Translations under genes and position numbers: made by a program
Notes under the pieces: model-generated
Database searches by the model: none
What the model saw: only the letters and a program-made list of their open reading frames with translations
What the model was told of the DNA's origin: nothing
In this document: one piece after another, positions 1 through 13,468 of the stretch
Layout: each line of letters starts with the position of its first letter
Position numbering within the stretch: the first letter of the stretch is position 1
Source: Torreya grandis
Lineage: Eukaryota > Streptophyta > Pinopsida > Cupressales > Taxaceae
Assembly (NCBI GenBank): GCA_037957365.1
Contig: JARHVA010000081.1
Coordinates: forward strand, 3,304,001-3,368,000
Reading direction: 5' to 3'
DNA: 64,000 nt

Positions 1-1857
1 GTAAATGCTCTCAAAGAGCTACTTTCTCAATTTTGGAAAGACAATATAAGAGTTTTGGCCGATGCAAGAGATGCAATGAAAAGAATAGTTGGTTCTCATA
101 ACCATGAACTGCATCCGAAACATTTCTTGGATATGACTTAAACACAATTATACTCTAATTTTTTGGAAAGACATCCACAAATTTATATTTGTCAAATATA
201 TTTTGAGATGGCCAAACCTTTTTTTGTAAAAATAAATCACACACGCACCACTTTTTTTTGTAGGCAACATGTTGAATTTTCAATGCACTATGATGTTTTT
301 CACCACATTCATTATAATTTTCATACTAAAAACATTTTGCAGGAGTGTGGCATTGAATTTCCACCAAAATCAATGAGGGAATTTATTCCAACTATTTTTT
401 GCAAAAGACCGGATGGACAATTATTTTATAATAAATCATGTTTAGATAGAAATTACAACATTTGTGGTGAATGGCCAGAAATAGAAAATTATATCCATGA
501 GGAGAGTACAAGTTTAATTGGATAGGAATTAGTTGGTTTAAATAGATTATAAATTTGTGACTTATCAAGTAATATATGGAAAAGAATCTAAAAGGTGTGA
601 TCTTATTACAAAAAAGATACCTAAATTTGAATTTTGGTCAAATTTAGGGAGAAAATTATTTATGAGTATGGAAGGCACACACATAAGGCTTGATGGTTGG
701 ATGAACATTGCAAGATAAGAAAGGATACATTCCCACTTAGTTTGATTATTTCAATAGTTAAATTTGTTGAAAATTGCACATTCAAACCCCAAATGGAAGT
801 TCAATTGCAGTATTACAACTCATCACAAGTTACCATATTTGTGCATATAGAATTCATTCATGCCCCTTATTATATAGAGAAACAATGAAAAAAATTAAGG
901 AAATACCATTTCTATATCATCGATGACTGATCACATTATTTAGAGTATGTGTAGGGTTGTTTTCAGAAGTTCTATAAATAGTTGACTCAGAGGAACATTA
1001 CTTTCAATCAACATTACATTTGGTTAGATAATTGCACGTCACAATTAAAAAATACATATATGTTTTATTGGTTGAGCAAGATACACATTACCACTAGTGT
1101 AGAACACATTTGGAGTTTCACTGAGGCTAGCCATGGAAAAAAGGAGCATGCTAGTGTTAGAGAATGTGTAAAATGAGTTGTTATAAGGGAGGAGTTAAAA
1201 TTTGAAGAGGGTGATGATTTGATAGATGCAAAAACCATGGTTTAATGGTGTAATAAGAACATGTGTCATGGTGTTCAACCAAATTCTACTATGCATAGAC
1301 ATTTCTAGTTAATGGAGGAAGAACACTGGGAAAAGTATGAGGATTGTATGACTATAATGGGTCCAAGTGAGATCCACTCATTTTGTATCTCAAATGCAAG
1401 TTATTGGACAATTCATATGAGACACTTGGTATGTTTTTATTTTACATGTATGGACTCTATTTGGAATGAGTATGAGTCACAAGAGTGGGTGGATGATTGG
1501 AGTTCCAAACCTCTAATTTTAATCAACACATATAAGGTTCTAACAACATTACAAATTATAAATATGACATTATCAGATGACTTTGACCATGTATCTGATC
1601 TAGTGCAACCAAGTAGAATATTTTTCATTATGTACAATTTATTCGCATTATATATCTTCATAGTGTCACTAAAAATGGCTTTTTGTGATACAGGGCATGT
1701 TTTTACAATTATTGCAGATGAGGACAATGAAGAGGGCACATATTACTACTTGTGTCAGTTTGTAGAGAGAAAGAAAAAAATTACTTCCCTAGTTATAGAT
1801 GGAGAAAACATTGACTATCCCACTAGGTTAGTGGTAGTCATTGGAACGTGGTTTTGA
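1..1857 (+). pseudogene. Decayed plant transposase-like gene with HGK motif (partial)
   Basis: A degenerate coding region runs off the left edge and reads mostly in one frame, with in-frame stops and two frameshifts (about 526-548 and 660-700). Readable blocks are VNALKELLSQFW at 1-36, the block at 163-525, a shifted block from 548 (YKFVTYQVIYGKESKRCDLI), FKPQMEVQLQYYNSSQV near 781-831, then 982-1857. The last contains HIWSFTEASHGKKEHAS (about 1105-1155) and an acidic C-terminal part with cysteines. From memory, plants have large uncharacterised proteins with the same order: a QYYHSTQ-like block, a WSDG block, HIWSFFEAGHGKGEHDG and a GNEEG block. Transposase origin is plausible but unproven. 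It is broken beyond function; the family match is moderately sure, the function is not known. Confidence 0.6.
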
Positions 1858-4800
1858 TGATATCCTATAAAAATTTTAGATCAATGGTTCTTTGAAGAGT
1901 TTGAAATGCATAAGAAGATACTATACTATTCAAATTTGATTCTTGTAATGAATATTAAATTATAAAAAAATCATGGGAGGTCATTAAACAAATAATTATA
2001 GAAAGTTAGGGAGTCAGACCATGAAGCTATTCTTGATACTATCAAGGTTAGAGAAGATCCTAGTGGTTCATTGGATTGAAATACATAGGTATGTTGACAT
2101 TTTAAATGTAGATGTAATTCATTTTACCAAATATTTTTTATTTTCTAGGTAAGACATGAATTTATTTTTTAATTACTTACTAACAACTTTTTTTAGGTTA
2201 GTGGTGTCAGATAAGCTTTCACCATCATGTGGTTGGCACTATCAACAAAGAATTTCATATTCTTGAATCTAAAAGAATCTTACTAAAAGTAATTAGCATT
2301 TGTCCTTAAAATGAGGTTGCCTTGAATGAAGGCATAGAAAGAACATGGCTATTTGAAGTGTTTGATGTGGTCAAATGCCTTTATGAGTTGACTTATATTT
2401 GGGGATGGTTGTCTCCTTAATTCCATTTTGATCTTAACTCACCATGTCCTTGCCTTCAATGATTCACTTATTCTTCAACCAACTTGTTTTTAAATCCCAT
2501 GAAGTAGTTCCATTATTATACGGTAGTTTGAAATATCTTCAATGCTTCTTTGATTCCATTAAATGACTATTTTATTTCTCAAGGCATAGGGGTAGAATTT
2601 TTGACATTATTGAAAGATTATTTCTTAGGAGATCATGGTCTAAATATCTCCCCATTCAGCATTTATTCCTTCTTACCTGCATGTAACTAATTGTCAACTT
2701 TCAAGTTCCCACTTTCTCATTGCATTCACTAGAATTTTCATGATATTACATGATTTTCAATGTAGGATCCCCACTTATGGCCATTTATCCACCTTAATCA
2801 TGTAAAGTAAGTGTAGGAATCTTTTTAATTCTTATTACATCTCAAAATTTGATAAAAATTTTCAAAATAGAGACCTCTTTCCTTAGAGAGGCAAACTAGC
2901 TTCTCTTGATTCTTGACTACACCAATCTACCTCATTAGTATAGCCAAGGTCAATAGTGTATATATCAAGCTTCTCTTTATTATTGACCTTCACATGGTCA
3001 GAAATATTAGTAAATAATTTCATATTCTTCAAGATAAGAGAAGCTAAATTTTTAAGTACTTAGTGTATTTACACTCTTGAACGGTAGTGAAAATGCACTT
3101 CTAGGTAGATTTAAACATCATGGCAGTGTGATGGGAGGCCAAAACATTGGTTCTAGACATTATCCACCCTCCCCGAGACATGTTGGAAATGTCAATTTTT
3201 GGTCAAGATATGTTCTTTGCATATTGACACTTAACTTGGAACTAATATTTTCTACTTGCACTTATTTTTAATCTTTGTATGGTTGAATGGAAATTAATTG
3301 GTTTTTTTTCAAATGATGCAAGGAATTTGTTGGTAGAAGATTCAATTTTATAGTTTTAATTATATATAAAAGTTTTGAATTACAAAAACTAAATCGAACT
3401 CTTTCCATAGGACTGGAGTAAATTGTATCTCCATGATTTCTATTCCTCAAACCACCTTTACTTGAGGGTGAAACTACCCCTCTGTCTGCCTACAACCACA
3501 CAATCCTCTACATAATTTGCCATATTCTTTCTCCATCTATCCCTTTTTCTTGATCCTCCTACCTACTCTACTGATTCATACTACCTCCCCCTACTCTCCT
3601 AAACCACACACCTCCATGCAACTCTCTCTCTTCCTTTTCTCACCCACTTTTACATGAAAGTGTATTTTAAGTGTTCAATGTGATTTGGAGGATAGAATAG
3701 GTTTGTGATATTGTCAAAGATCATTTGTAGGAGGAATAACACCCTTAAGGGACATGCCTATAAATTAATATAACTATTAATGGGTGTTGACTTGCATCTA
3801 GAGACCTCAATGGGGAGTTGAAGTACATTAGGAGTGAGTTGTTGAAGGTGTTGAAAGAGTAAGGTGTTGAAAGGTCAGAAACCATTTGCAAGAACATGCA
3901 TTATGCCTATTAGGCCAAATATCCCTTGAATGTCAAAAGTGAAAGAAAGTGTAAAGGAGTTTGGAGGCCTTTGAAACTAGATTGAGTGGGTGAATGAAGG
4001 TTGGATAGGTGGATATAAGAGCTAGAGGAAGTGTTCTTAAAAGTATTAAAGAAGAGGAAGGAATCTAGGCATAGTCAAGCCTAGTGAATATATAGTGAGA
4101 GAGTGTGAAGAGTGAATGACTAAAGGGGTAGGTTGGAGGATAGTAAATTTGATGCAGGAGAATCACCAAATAAATGTAGAATCTATGTTGACAATAGTCA
4201 TAGGTAATTATCAAGAGCTATAAAATAGGTCACTTTAGTAAGTTTAATTTGAATGAGTAAGAGAGAATATGAGAAATCTTAGTAAATTAAATTATCTTGG
4301 TTTAGACTCTAAAAATTTGATAATCCTAAATCCTAATGATGAGGAACCTTACAATACCAACCAAATAGCTTAAAAGGATAAAGAATATCATTTTTGAAGA
4401 GGTTAGAGCATATGTTGTAGGTCTGTCTCAATGGAAAAGGACTATGTAAATGCTTTCTTGTTACACATAATAAATATTTTTGAGTCTTATTGCATGTTTT
4501 CGATTGTATTGTCCTTTTATAATATGATTATAATGCTTTTATATTGTCTGCAAGCTTAAATCTCAGTTATATTCGTGAAACCCTCAAGAATTTTGTATTT
4601 TTTCTGTTATAATCATTTTTAGAGGCTTATTTGCACATGGAAACTATTATATGAACTTAGTTAGAGTATTAGAATAGTTGAATAGGTTTTTAAATACAAA
4701 TATACATGTGATAGATCATATAAAATCCCAATGAGCTCTATGAACTATCAATAATTAGCTCTTAGCCTACAAAAATTTTGCGTAAATCTGAAGTAAGGGT

Positions 4801-6467
4801 TTCATGAGTAAAACACCTCTAAAATTTAAATGATTGAATAATAAGGTCTAAAAATTTATGATCAGATTTGGAATTATAACTTATTAAAATTATCATTGGG
4901 TTGAAAAGAGGTTTTAAATTGTAGTTACATAAGACTATTTTTTTGTACACCAGTAGAAGACCATTTTGAAGAAAGTTGTGCATAAGATAAGATGAGTTTT
5001 TGGTTGATTTGACTTATATAAACTTGGGTATGGATGGAACATGTTATAATTGATAAAATAACACTATATTTATAATTTTTAATATCTAAAAACTCTATTT
5101 TGATAAATTGACTTATTGGAGTAACAACTAGGTCTAGAGAACTAGAAACTTAAAAAGATAGAATTTGAGAATGAAAGCTCAATCTCTTAGAGACCTATAG
5201 TTGGTTGATTTAATGTAAGTTTTGAAACCTAAATAAATCCTTGATTTTTCCTAATACCTATCCAAATTTTCTTGAATAATAATTGTTCACATGAAGGAGA
5301 GCAGATATGAGAGATTGGTGACTAGTTAAGAGCAAACTTAATGAGTAATTGACTAGTTTAAAAGAAGATTGTTTGAGAGTGGATTTTGAATCGAGTTGAG
5401 AACTATAGTGGATAAGTGAGGTTGGAATTATTCATGATCTTCGAGTACATGAATCAAACTTTCATATCCTTCTTAAACATATAAGATCAAACTATGCATT
5501 AGGTGGTATTAGGGGATGATAAAGGGTTTTGGTTAAAGATGGATCATTGTCTCATGAGTAAATATTTTGTTTCAAGTTAGTGAGGTTTCATTTTATTAGA
5601 CTAAAGATATTATATTCAATTATAAGTATAATTTCATATTTCAAGTTTATCAAAGATAAATTTTCAAAGAGGAAGAAGTAAGTAGACCATTTACATGGCC
5701 AACAAAAGGAGTTGACTGCAAAAGAGGTATTGGTAGAGATTGCTTGATGGGTGAGAGAAAATATAAAGGAATAAGAATCATTTAAGGCATAAAAATAGTA
5801 GGCCTAGTTTCAAGAAAATATATCCAAAAAGACATTAGATCCAAGTGAAGGTGAAAGATTAGGTTTGCGAGTATAGGTATTAGAGTGAGAAATTTACAGG
5901 GATTTATGAATGATTTTATGTCTTTGCTTTATACAAGTATGAACATGATTGGTTATGGGAATTAAGTGAAATAAAATTGCATGCTAATGATCAATTGAAA
6001 ATTTGTAAATGGGTGATGAAAAATTCAAAATAGAAAAGAGTCTCATCAATTACTCCCACTACACACAATCAAATAAAAACTTTAATTAAAAAAAAATATG
6101 GGAGATCAGAGATTTATAGCATTCAAATGAACATTTTTTTAATACTCATTTGTGTAAAACATTAAATATGAGATCATATATATAATATTTTGGAATATCA
6201 AAATAACACTATGTGATAACATTTTAAAATAAAACTAAATATAAATTAGATAGATTAACATAATTCAGATGAAAACTCCAAAAAAATCATATAGACACAT
6301 GTGCAATGTCAATAATACATAGATTGCCATGATTGGCATACAAAAAATTACAACATTTACTAAAATAGTATCTAATTTTGGGTGAATGTCATATACGCAT
6401 ATGCAATACTAAAAATGTGTGCATTGCCATATAGGCATACACAAAAGCACATCTCATTTAAGACATC
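1858..6467. other. AT-rich stretch, no recognisable gene
   Basis: About 4.6 kb with only short chance frames, the largest being 60-64 codons near 3077-3450 and without family resemblance. A pyrimidine-rich block lies at about 3465-3650. No splice-consistent exon chain, RNA gene or terminal repeat was seen. It is probably decayed repeat DNA. Confidence 0.5.
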
Positions 6468-8789
6468 CTAATCATCAAATAGCCTCCCTCTCTTTGCCTT
6501 CCTCAAAGAAGACTCTCTGTGGGATGCCATGTTGGTAGATGGATATCCCTCTAATGCCTTGTATTGATCTAAGGTCTGACTATGGGTCCTATGTTCATAG
6601 CTCACTTACAATTAAACCTATTTAAATACAAGTATTACTACAAAATTATCATAAAATACATTCAACCACTTATCAAGAAATTGATTTTAAACTAGAATAA
6701 AAAATCATTTAAACATACACTTACTGCAAGCTCATAGTCCTCAATTTATTTTTGACACTCCAATGAATCAGTGATAGGCTCAACCATTCGAATAGGCATC
6801 TGAAATAGGAAAGAAACATGAGAATTAGCCCTACTAATCATCTGATTGGGACTATCAGATGTCATGGGAGAACCCTGCATACATAATACATTCACATAAG
6901 TTATATTTTCCCTAATTATGTAGTAAAATTAGTAAAACAAGTATATTTTTACAATTCAAAATTACAAGTTAATATATACCTCTATCAATGCCTATGCAGA
7001 TGACATTACAACAGTAATGCCTATGTCTGTCTTGGCTCACAATGATGGAGAAGTGTCTACTTGATCCATCAACTGAATGTCAACAAGGTCTCACTTTATT
7101 TTCTATAAAGTATCAAAGATATATATGGCAATTTTTTCTCCTTTCTTAAATAAGAGTGTATTTAATAACACTATACTTGAATTTTGATATCCTAGATAAA
7201 TAAATTTAACTTAAACTTACAAGGTAAATGTACATAGATTAAATGTACATAGATCATAGGATTAATTCAAAGTTTTACCTCTGTATAAGTACAAGGTGTT
7301 GTCCTAATAGAAACAAATTTAGTAGTGGATGGACAATAACTAGATCTAAAACTGTAAACATGCCTACGTCAAATCAAATGATATAAATATTGACTATAAT
7401 GATGAAGGCACCATCACCTCCTGGGACATAAAAATGACATATATATTATTCAATTTATATGTAAATGAATTGTTAACTAATTAAATTTTCAATTATAACT
7501 TAAATTTAACATGACATTTATATAAAATATACTTGCATCTGTGTAGTGGATGATGTTTGCACACCAAATATGTGTGCCAAAAACTCATCACTCATAAGTA
7601 TATTATCAAATTCCTCTGAACCACCATTGCCATCATCATCATAATGTATAGTGTATATAGTTCCACAAGATTTGCAAATGTGGGGTCAGGTATGCACATT
7701 AGGTGGTGTATTTCTAACATCAATTTGTGATAGCCTACTCATATGCTAAATGAGTGTATCAGTGAGAAAACTAAGTGCATACAGAGTGTCGACCGCCATG
7801 ACCTTTTGAAATGTAGAGGGGATCTCAAGTTTAAGTGGATTTTTGATATGGATCCTTGCAAGTTAATTAGGTATACGATGTGCACCTGGTCAATCCTATA
7901 CAAATCCTTTCCCTTGGCCCTAAAACTCACTAAAATCAAAATATTTTAGAATCTCATTGAGTACAAACTCACAATAGAGTTTCCTCAAAAAATACAATGG
8001 GATTTCATGGTTGTTACATGGTGGATAATAAACCACCATCCACCATTAGTCCCAAAAATTGGATGTGATTAAATTATGTTGGCAGCGATAGATTGGAAAA
8101 TATTAACAGTTATTAGAAATGGTGCATTGGTGTTGGGTCAATGAATATGACACAAGTGGAGGACTTTGATATGTCTTTATTCTTGACCACACATGCTAAT
8201 AATTTCTTGCCATAATAAGCCCTAAACCTATCCTAATATGAAACCCGTCTATCAATTTGACTTGTTATAGAGTCAATTTGACGTAATAATGTCTCTAGGG
8301 AATTGTCTAGATAGGTGTGGTGGGTGTTGGTGGAAGTGGGATACCTCATTCTCCCAATTAATTCTTCAATTTCAATTTTATTTTCCATAATGTGGTCAAC
8401 TAGACTTTCCTGGCTGCCTGGGGAATTTTATGGAATTGTAGGAGGGTTAGGCTGAGGAACAAGAGGGTTAGGTAGAGGGTTATGAGGAGGGTTAGGTTGA
8501 GGAAAAATAGGGTTAGGAGAGTTAGGAGGAGGGTTAGGCTGAGGAACAAGAGGGTTAGATGGAGTGTTACGAGGGTCAGGAAGGTTAGGCAGAGGAATAG
8601 GAGGGTTATCAGGACAAGTTGTTCAAAATAAATAAATTACTAATTAAATAATGAGAGTAACAAAAAAATAATAAAATTAATAAACAATGAATATATTTTT
8701 ATCACTTACCACTTATACATGGTGGCATCATCAATTAACGGCTTCTTGGGATTTTTAGCACTCCAAAAACCATCAAGGTAGTGGTTTTT
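6468..8789 (-). pseudogene. Intron-containing pseudogene of unknown family
   Basis: Reading the minus strand gives a chain of exon-like blocks with matching splice signals. Exon 8789-8710 has a TTTTTTAG acceptor, a GTAAGT donor, and text NHYLDGFWSAKNPKKP. A block at about 8620-8103 is proline-rich, then has SLVDHIMENKIEIEELIGRM. A block at about 8060-7533 holds EIPLYFLRKLYCEFVLNEIL and DEFLAHIFGVQTSS, with a GTATAT donor. Further exons are about 7350-7279, 7110-6980, 6874-6725 (CAG acceptor, GTAAGT donor) and about 6600-6468, ending in SSLRKAKRGRLFDD and a TAG stop. At least six in-frame stops and one frameshift break it. I do not recognise the family; a gene carried by a DNA transposon or a captured host gene are both possible. 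Exon limits are approximate. Confidence 0.55.
8436..8612 (-). repeat. Proline-asparagine repeat within the pseudogene
   Basis: An imperfect tandem repeat of 20-35 bases based on AGGGTTAGGCTGAGGAACA on the plus strand. Read on the minus strand it encodes repeats such as NPLVPQPNPP and NPPPNSPNP, in frame with the flanking coding text. The repeat is therefore a low-complexity protein linker rather than telomeric DNA. Confidence 0.7.
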
Positions 8790-9260
8790 CTAAAAAATAA
8801 AACATGGCAATATGAATTGACTTGGGTATTATTCACAGCCTCATCAACAATAAATTAGCTACACACTTTAACTATTTTGTCTGTCCAACTCTAGAGTTTC
8901 AAGTTGTCTAGTGGCACAGTTAATTATTCTAATAAATTCCTTAGTATGAAAATATCCATGGGATAATATTTATTAGATATTCCTTAATTTTTCATTCCTA
9001 TCAGTGGAAAAGAAAATTTGTTTGGAGTCCAACGGCTAACTACCTTACAAATGATTGAGATGAATTTCCAAGAGCTATTCATGTGTTTCCATTTTGAGGG
9101 ATTTAAGTTTGAACTATGTCAGTTATTTACAAATTCCCCACAAATGATGAGTTCTCATCATATGCAAAATATTATAAATATGGGAGCAGATGGGTTTGTG
9201 ACTCAACTACTTTTAGTAGAGAGATGACCACCAAAATTTTCTACACCACCAAATCTATAG
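8790..9260. other. Spacer, no clear gene
   Basis: It holds a 69-codon plus-strand frame (9018-9227) that resembles nothing known to me and lies just upstream of the pol remnant. It may be eroded gag-pol linker sequence, but no motif supports that. Confidence 0.35.
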
Positions 9261-11330
9261 TCTATTGTGAAGGAGCATTCCATAGTTTTTGGTGATATGC
9301 CAAAAGGAATTTCTCCCAAAATGGATCATGATCATGCCATTTAACTAGTGTTAGTGTGACAACCACCCAACATCAGGACTTACAAGTACCCATATGTCCA
9401 TAATAGTAAGATTGAGAATATGGTACAAGAGATACTAGGAGATAGTATTATCCATCATAGTTAGAGTGTTTATTCCTCTCAAGTGGTGATGTTGTATAAG
9501 AAGGATGTCATCTAGTGCATGTGTCTTGACTACATAGAACTCAATAAGACACCATAAAATATAGCTCCCTATTCCTGTAATTAATAATTTGCTCAATGAA
9601 TTACATGGTGTTTTTTATTTTACAAAAAATTATCTTCATTTTGGGTATCATCAATTTAGAATTATAGATTAGGATATTCATAAGACAACTTTCAAAACCC
9701 ATGAGGATCATTATGAATTTTTGGTGATGCCTTTTGACCTCATTAATGCAACATCCACATTTAATAGTTTCTATTTTTCAGCCATTTCCACATAAATCTC
9801 TTGGTGTCTTTTGTTGATATTGTAATATACAACAAAACATGGGTAGAACACTTGCATCATGTGAATCAGGTTTTGGATTTTCTTAAACAACACCAAAGTT
9901 ATGCCAAGTCTTCCAAATACACTTTTGGATTCAAAGAGTTTGAGTATTTGGGTCACATTATTTCACATGAGGGTTTCAAGGTGGATCAACATAAGATCAA
10001 GGCTATGGTAGAGTGGAAAGTTCCTAAAACCATAAAAAACCTCCAAGCATTCTTGGGGTCACATGTTAGTATCGTCATTTTGTAAAAAAAAATGGCAGCA
10101 TAGTAGAACCACTAATAGACTTATTAAAAAATTATTCCTTCCATTGGAATGAGGCAACCACCCAAGCATTTGAGAAGCTCTTTAAGAGGATATGTACACC
10201 ATCCTAATTCTAGCTACTTTAAACTTATCCAAAACATTCATTGTGTAATTTGATGCTTTAGGGTATGGCATGGGAGCAATACTCTTGTAAAAAAGATTAG
10301 CCACTACATTTGAGAGTTTTTAACTCAATGGTAAGAGTTTTCTAAGGCCTATTTATGAGAATGAAATGATGACCATCGTAAATATAGTAAAACAATGGCG
10401 ACCATATATGATGGGAAGACACTTTAAAGTGAAGACATATTAGTATGGTGTAAAATACTTCTTTGAATAGATATTATCATCAGAAGAGAAAAAAAATGGA
10501 TCATTAAAATGTTGGGATATGAATTTGAGATTGTATACAATAAAAGAAATGATAATGTTATGGTTGATACACTATCTAGGAAGGATGAGTCCACAAAGGC
10601 AATGTTGTGCACCATGTCCATATTACAGAATGACTAGGTGGATGAAGCAAGATCAGAGTGGGAAAATTTGAGGTGGTCTCCAAGTTCTTTGATTATATTC
10701 ATTGTTTTTAATTTGGATAAATGGAGAGATGGGTTAAATGGATTACACTATCAGAATGGTGTCATAACACTTCTTTCCATACCTCATCCAAAATGTCTCC
10801 ATTTTTAGAACTATACAAGTGCCATCCATCACCTCATATTTGAGGGTCTAGTTGAAGGTTTGAGTAGTCAAAGAACACTTTCAACACCAATAGGATCTAC
10901 TCTTTATTCTAAGAGAGAACTTGGTAATGCCACAAAATCACATGAAACAACAAGCTAACCAAAACCATAGTGAAAGATATTTCAAGGTTGGAGATTGGTT
11001 TTTTGTGCACTTATAGCCATATAAGAAAATTTCCTTAAAAAAAAATAAGGATAACAATTTTTCACATAAGTATGATGGCCCTTATCAAGTCTTCTAGAAG
11101 ATTGGTAATGTAACATATAAAGTGGAGTTACCTCACTCAATAAAAATACATATGATATTCCATGTTTCCTACTTAAAGAAGGTCATTGGACAAAGAGTTT
11201 CAACTCAGATAGAATATATCCATTAAATATGTAACATGGGTAGATGAAGTGTTTCTATAAAATCATCCAACAATTTTCAACATTGAAGACAATGTTGGTT
11301 TACAAGATAGGGCATATGAATCCTTTATCA
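9261..11330 (+). pseudogene. Ty3/gypsy pol remnant, integrase core deleted
   Basis: The order is the start of the reverse transcriptase (DMPKGISPKMDHDHAI, then QPPNIRTYKYPY), palm and thumb (the longest clean part is 9801-10085, with SYAKSSKYTFGFKEFEYLGH), RNase H text (LGYEFEIVYNKRNDNVMVDTLS near 10513-10575), then directly the integrase C-terminal region (MPQNHMKQQANQNHSERYF from about 10929, KVGDW, KYDGPYQVF, FHVSYLKKVIG). The zinc finger and the DDE core that should lie between RNase H and this C-terminus (about 10.8-10.93 kb) are missing. The YxDD motif reads FVDI, so one catalytic aspartate is gone. Many stops are present. No LTR pair could be assigned. The class call is secure. Confidence 0.88.
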
Positions 11331-12314
11331 TATAACATGTATTTAGATATGTGTAGCTGACTCATGGATATCACAACCTTTCATTAAGTCATATGATCAT
11401 TTATATAACTTCATGTTGGATGGAGGATCAACCTAAGTTTTTTCCTTAACATAATTAAGTTATATATAAGAAGAATTGGTTAATATTTTATGATCATCTT
11501 GTGAATTATGTTCTTATTGTATGGTTTTGGAGGTTGACTCATCAAAGTGACTCATAATTTATTCATATATTATACTCTATTTCAGTCATATTGTGATATA
11601 TTGTTGTGATTATAATTTATTTGTGAAGTAATTTCATTGCAATAATTATCCCCCAAAAATGAAAGAAAGAAATTTTAGTTTCAAATGTCATTGAAATAAA
11701 ATTTTATCAACAATAACCTAAAGAAAAGTGGAAATATTCAATGCATCTACCCCATATAAAAATACAAAAGAGGATTAAACTAATTGAACACTATATCCTT
11801 TTAGTTTAGTGTAGGAAAATAGAAATATTAACTACATAATTCATGACAGACATCTAGGACAGACACTTAAGCCCAACCTTATATAGATGTTAATAAGATT
11901 GGTCATAATTTGGAAAATAAAAAATAAAATATACTTTGATTTATATGTTGCTTAGTATTTTTCATTTATTGTGATTATATTTTGTGTAATGTAATTTTAT
12001 TTTTTGTAATAGGAAACTCATTTATTTTAACATCTAAAGAAACTTATTCATCAAAACATATATAAACATCTAATGTAATAGGAAACTGGTTTATTTTAAC
12101 AACTAAATAAACACATTCATCAAAACATAGATGAATGTAAAGAGTAACATAATAATATTTTTGAAATTATTCATAACACAATCCCATTAACATTGTGTTT
12201 GGTGTGCCCCACCCGCCATATAAATACAAGCAATGAATAGGTGACAAAGAATCCCTTAGTATGTTTAACCAAAACCAACTCCACCAAATTCTAATATTGA
12301 TTAGAATGCCAAAC
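11331..12314. other. AT-rich stretch, no gene
   Basis: About 1 kb between the pol remnant and the level 0 LTR. No reading frame or repeat boundary could be recognised; it may include the 3' LTR of the preceding Ty3 remnant. Confidence 0.4.
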
Positions 12315-13320
12315 TGTAGAAACTCATATTTGATATCAGACACTTGATAATGTGTATTTTGACCAAACTTTAACCTACTTGACTTATGCTCACATACATG
12401 ATTCTTATTCTCTACTCCTCATAGCCATTCTCTCATATACGAGCTTGACACTTCCATATTACCATTACTATTACACATGATCTTCCTAGTCTCTACCCAA
12501 ACAACTTAATATCACTCTCAAACTATCTCCTAGCCTCAATCCATTGTTTTTGTTTTCTAGATAGGTATGTGCCTCTAAGATAGTTTTGTTATCACAAACT
12601 TATCCACTCAGGGCAGATTTTTACCAATTCCCTTTAATGACCAATTTTCTAAATTCAAATTGTCCTAAAGGGTCAACCCACATGTTTCTCATGTTAGTTC
12701 AGAGGAAATAACCCAAAGAGTTCGCTATATAAACATATCAAGACTAAGTATTTTAGAAGGCTATATTTATCTACCTAACACTATAAAATACACAAGATGT
12801 TGAGAGGATCCTCCCTAATTATTCTACATATAAAACCACTCAAAAGAGAAATCCCTAAATTAATTATAAACACCATTTTCAAGGTCAAGTCAATGGTTTT
12901 CAAATTTTTAAATCTATACATAGGATTGCATAGCATAGTGGTGTTACACATAATTTCACACACTCAACTAGGTGGGAGAACTACATGTGGTTCTATTACA
13001 TAATACAAAAAATAGGGTAACATTATGTATGTGTGTAGGGAGTGTAGACATGTCTAGGCACGTATAGACTCTTTGTTTCTAAATCTAAAAATTCATAGGT
13101 TTATTCTAGGTCTATTTTGACAACTATATCACTCCACATACCTGCATAGACCCAAAACAAGTAAAGTACATAATATCTTTAGTGTTTTCTAGAAAAGACA
13201 AGTTACTATATTTAGCTAGTTGTAATTAGATTTGTTTATTAATTGTATAAATTAAACAATTTTATTTATTTAATAGTGTTATGTTATTAGAGTTGCATAA
13301 ATCCTAAAACATATTAAGCA
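12315..13320 (+). repeat. Level 0 element, 5' LTR (approximate limits)
   Basis: This stretch is homologous, with much divergence, to the LTR-like units at 48754-51893. Shared landmarks are the TGTAGAAAC-like start, the block around 12365-12540, a TATA box with following ACATATCA (12726), and TCAACTAGGTGGGAGAACTACATG (12963-12986, matching 49408 and 50846). It ends TTAAGCA at 13320. The downstream half aligns poorly, so the length (about 1.0 kb against 1.43 kb for the other units) may reflect a deletion. Gag of the same strand starts 150 bases later, as expected for a 5' LTR. Confidence 0.6.
12726..12733 (+). promoter_or_regulatory. TATA box in level 0 LTR
   Basis: TATATAAA followed by ACATATCA. 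Equivalent sites are TATAAATA at 50607 and 56793, with a mutated form near 49166. Position inside a repeated LTR-like unit supports a former retrotransposon promoter. Confidence 0.5.
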
Positions 13321-13322
13321 TA

Positions 13323-13342
13323 TTGGTGAACTTTTTCCTTGT
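13323..13342 (+). other. Possible primer-binding site of level 0 element
   Basis: TTGGTGAACTTTTTCCTT follows the LTR end TTAAGCA. The related level 1 element has TTTGATGAACTCGACTTAC after its LTR end TTAAATCA on the minus strand. The shared position and partial identity suggest a primer-binding site; the tRNA cannot be named. Confidence 0.4.
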
Positions 13343-13468
13343 AGTGAGCATACCAAATCGTAGTCTCCCTAAGGTTTCTTTCTATTTTCTTAAGATTTTA
13401 GATTTTAGTATTTAATTCTATACTTTTAACCCTAATTTCTAAATTTTATTCATTAATAATTACACATA

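Noticed and set aside
1437..1739. A 100-codon minus-strand ORF
   Set aside because: Shadow of the plus-strand pseudogene at 1312-1857.
8436..8612. GGGTTAGG repeats resembling interstitial telomere sequence
   Set aside because: The plant telomere unit is TTTAGGG; these units vary in length, and on the minus strand they encode an in-frame proline-asparagine linker joined to coding text.
12781..13003. Opposed ORFs of 60 and 68 codons
   Set aside because: Inside the level 0 LTR; both are chance frames across promoter-leader sequence.
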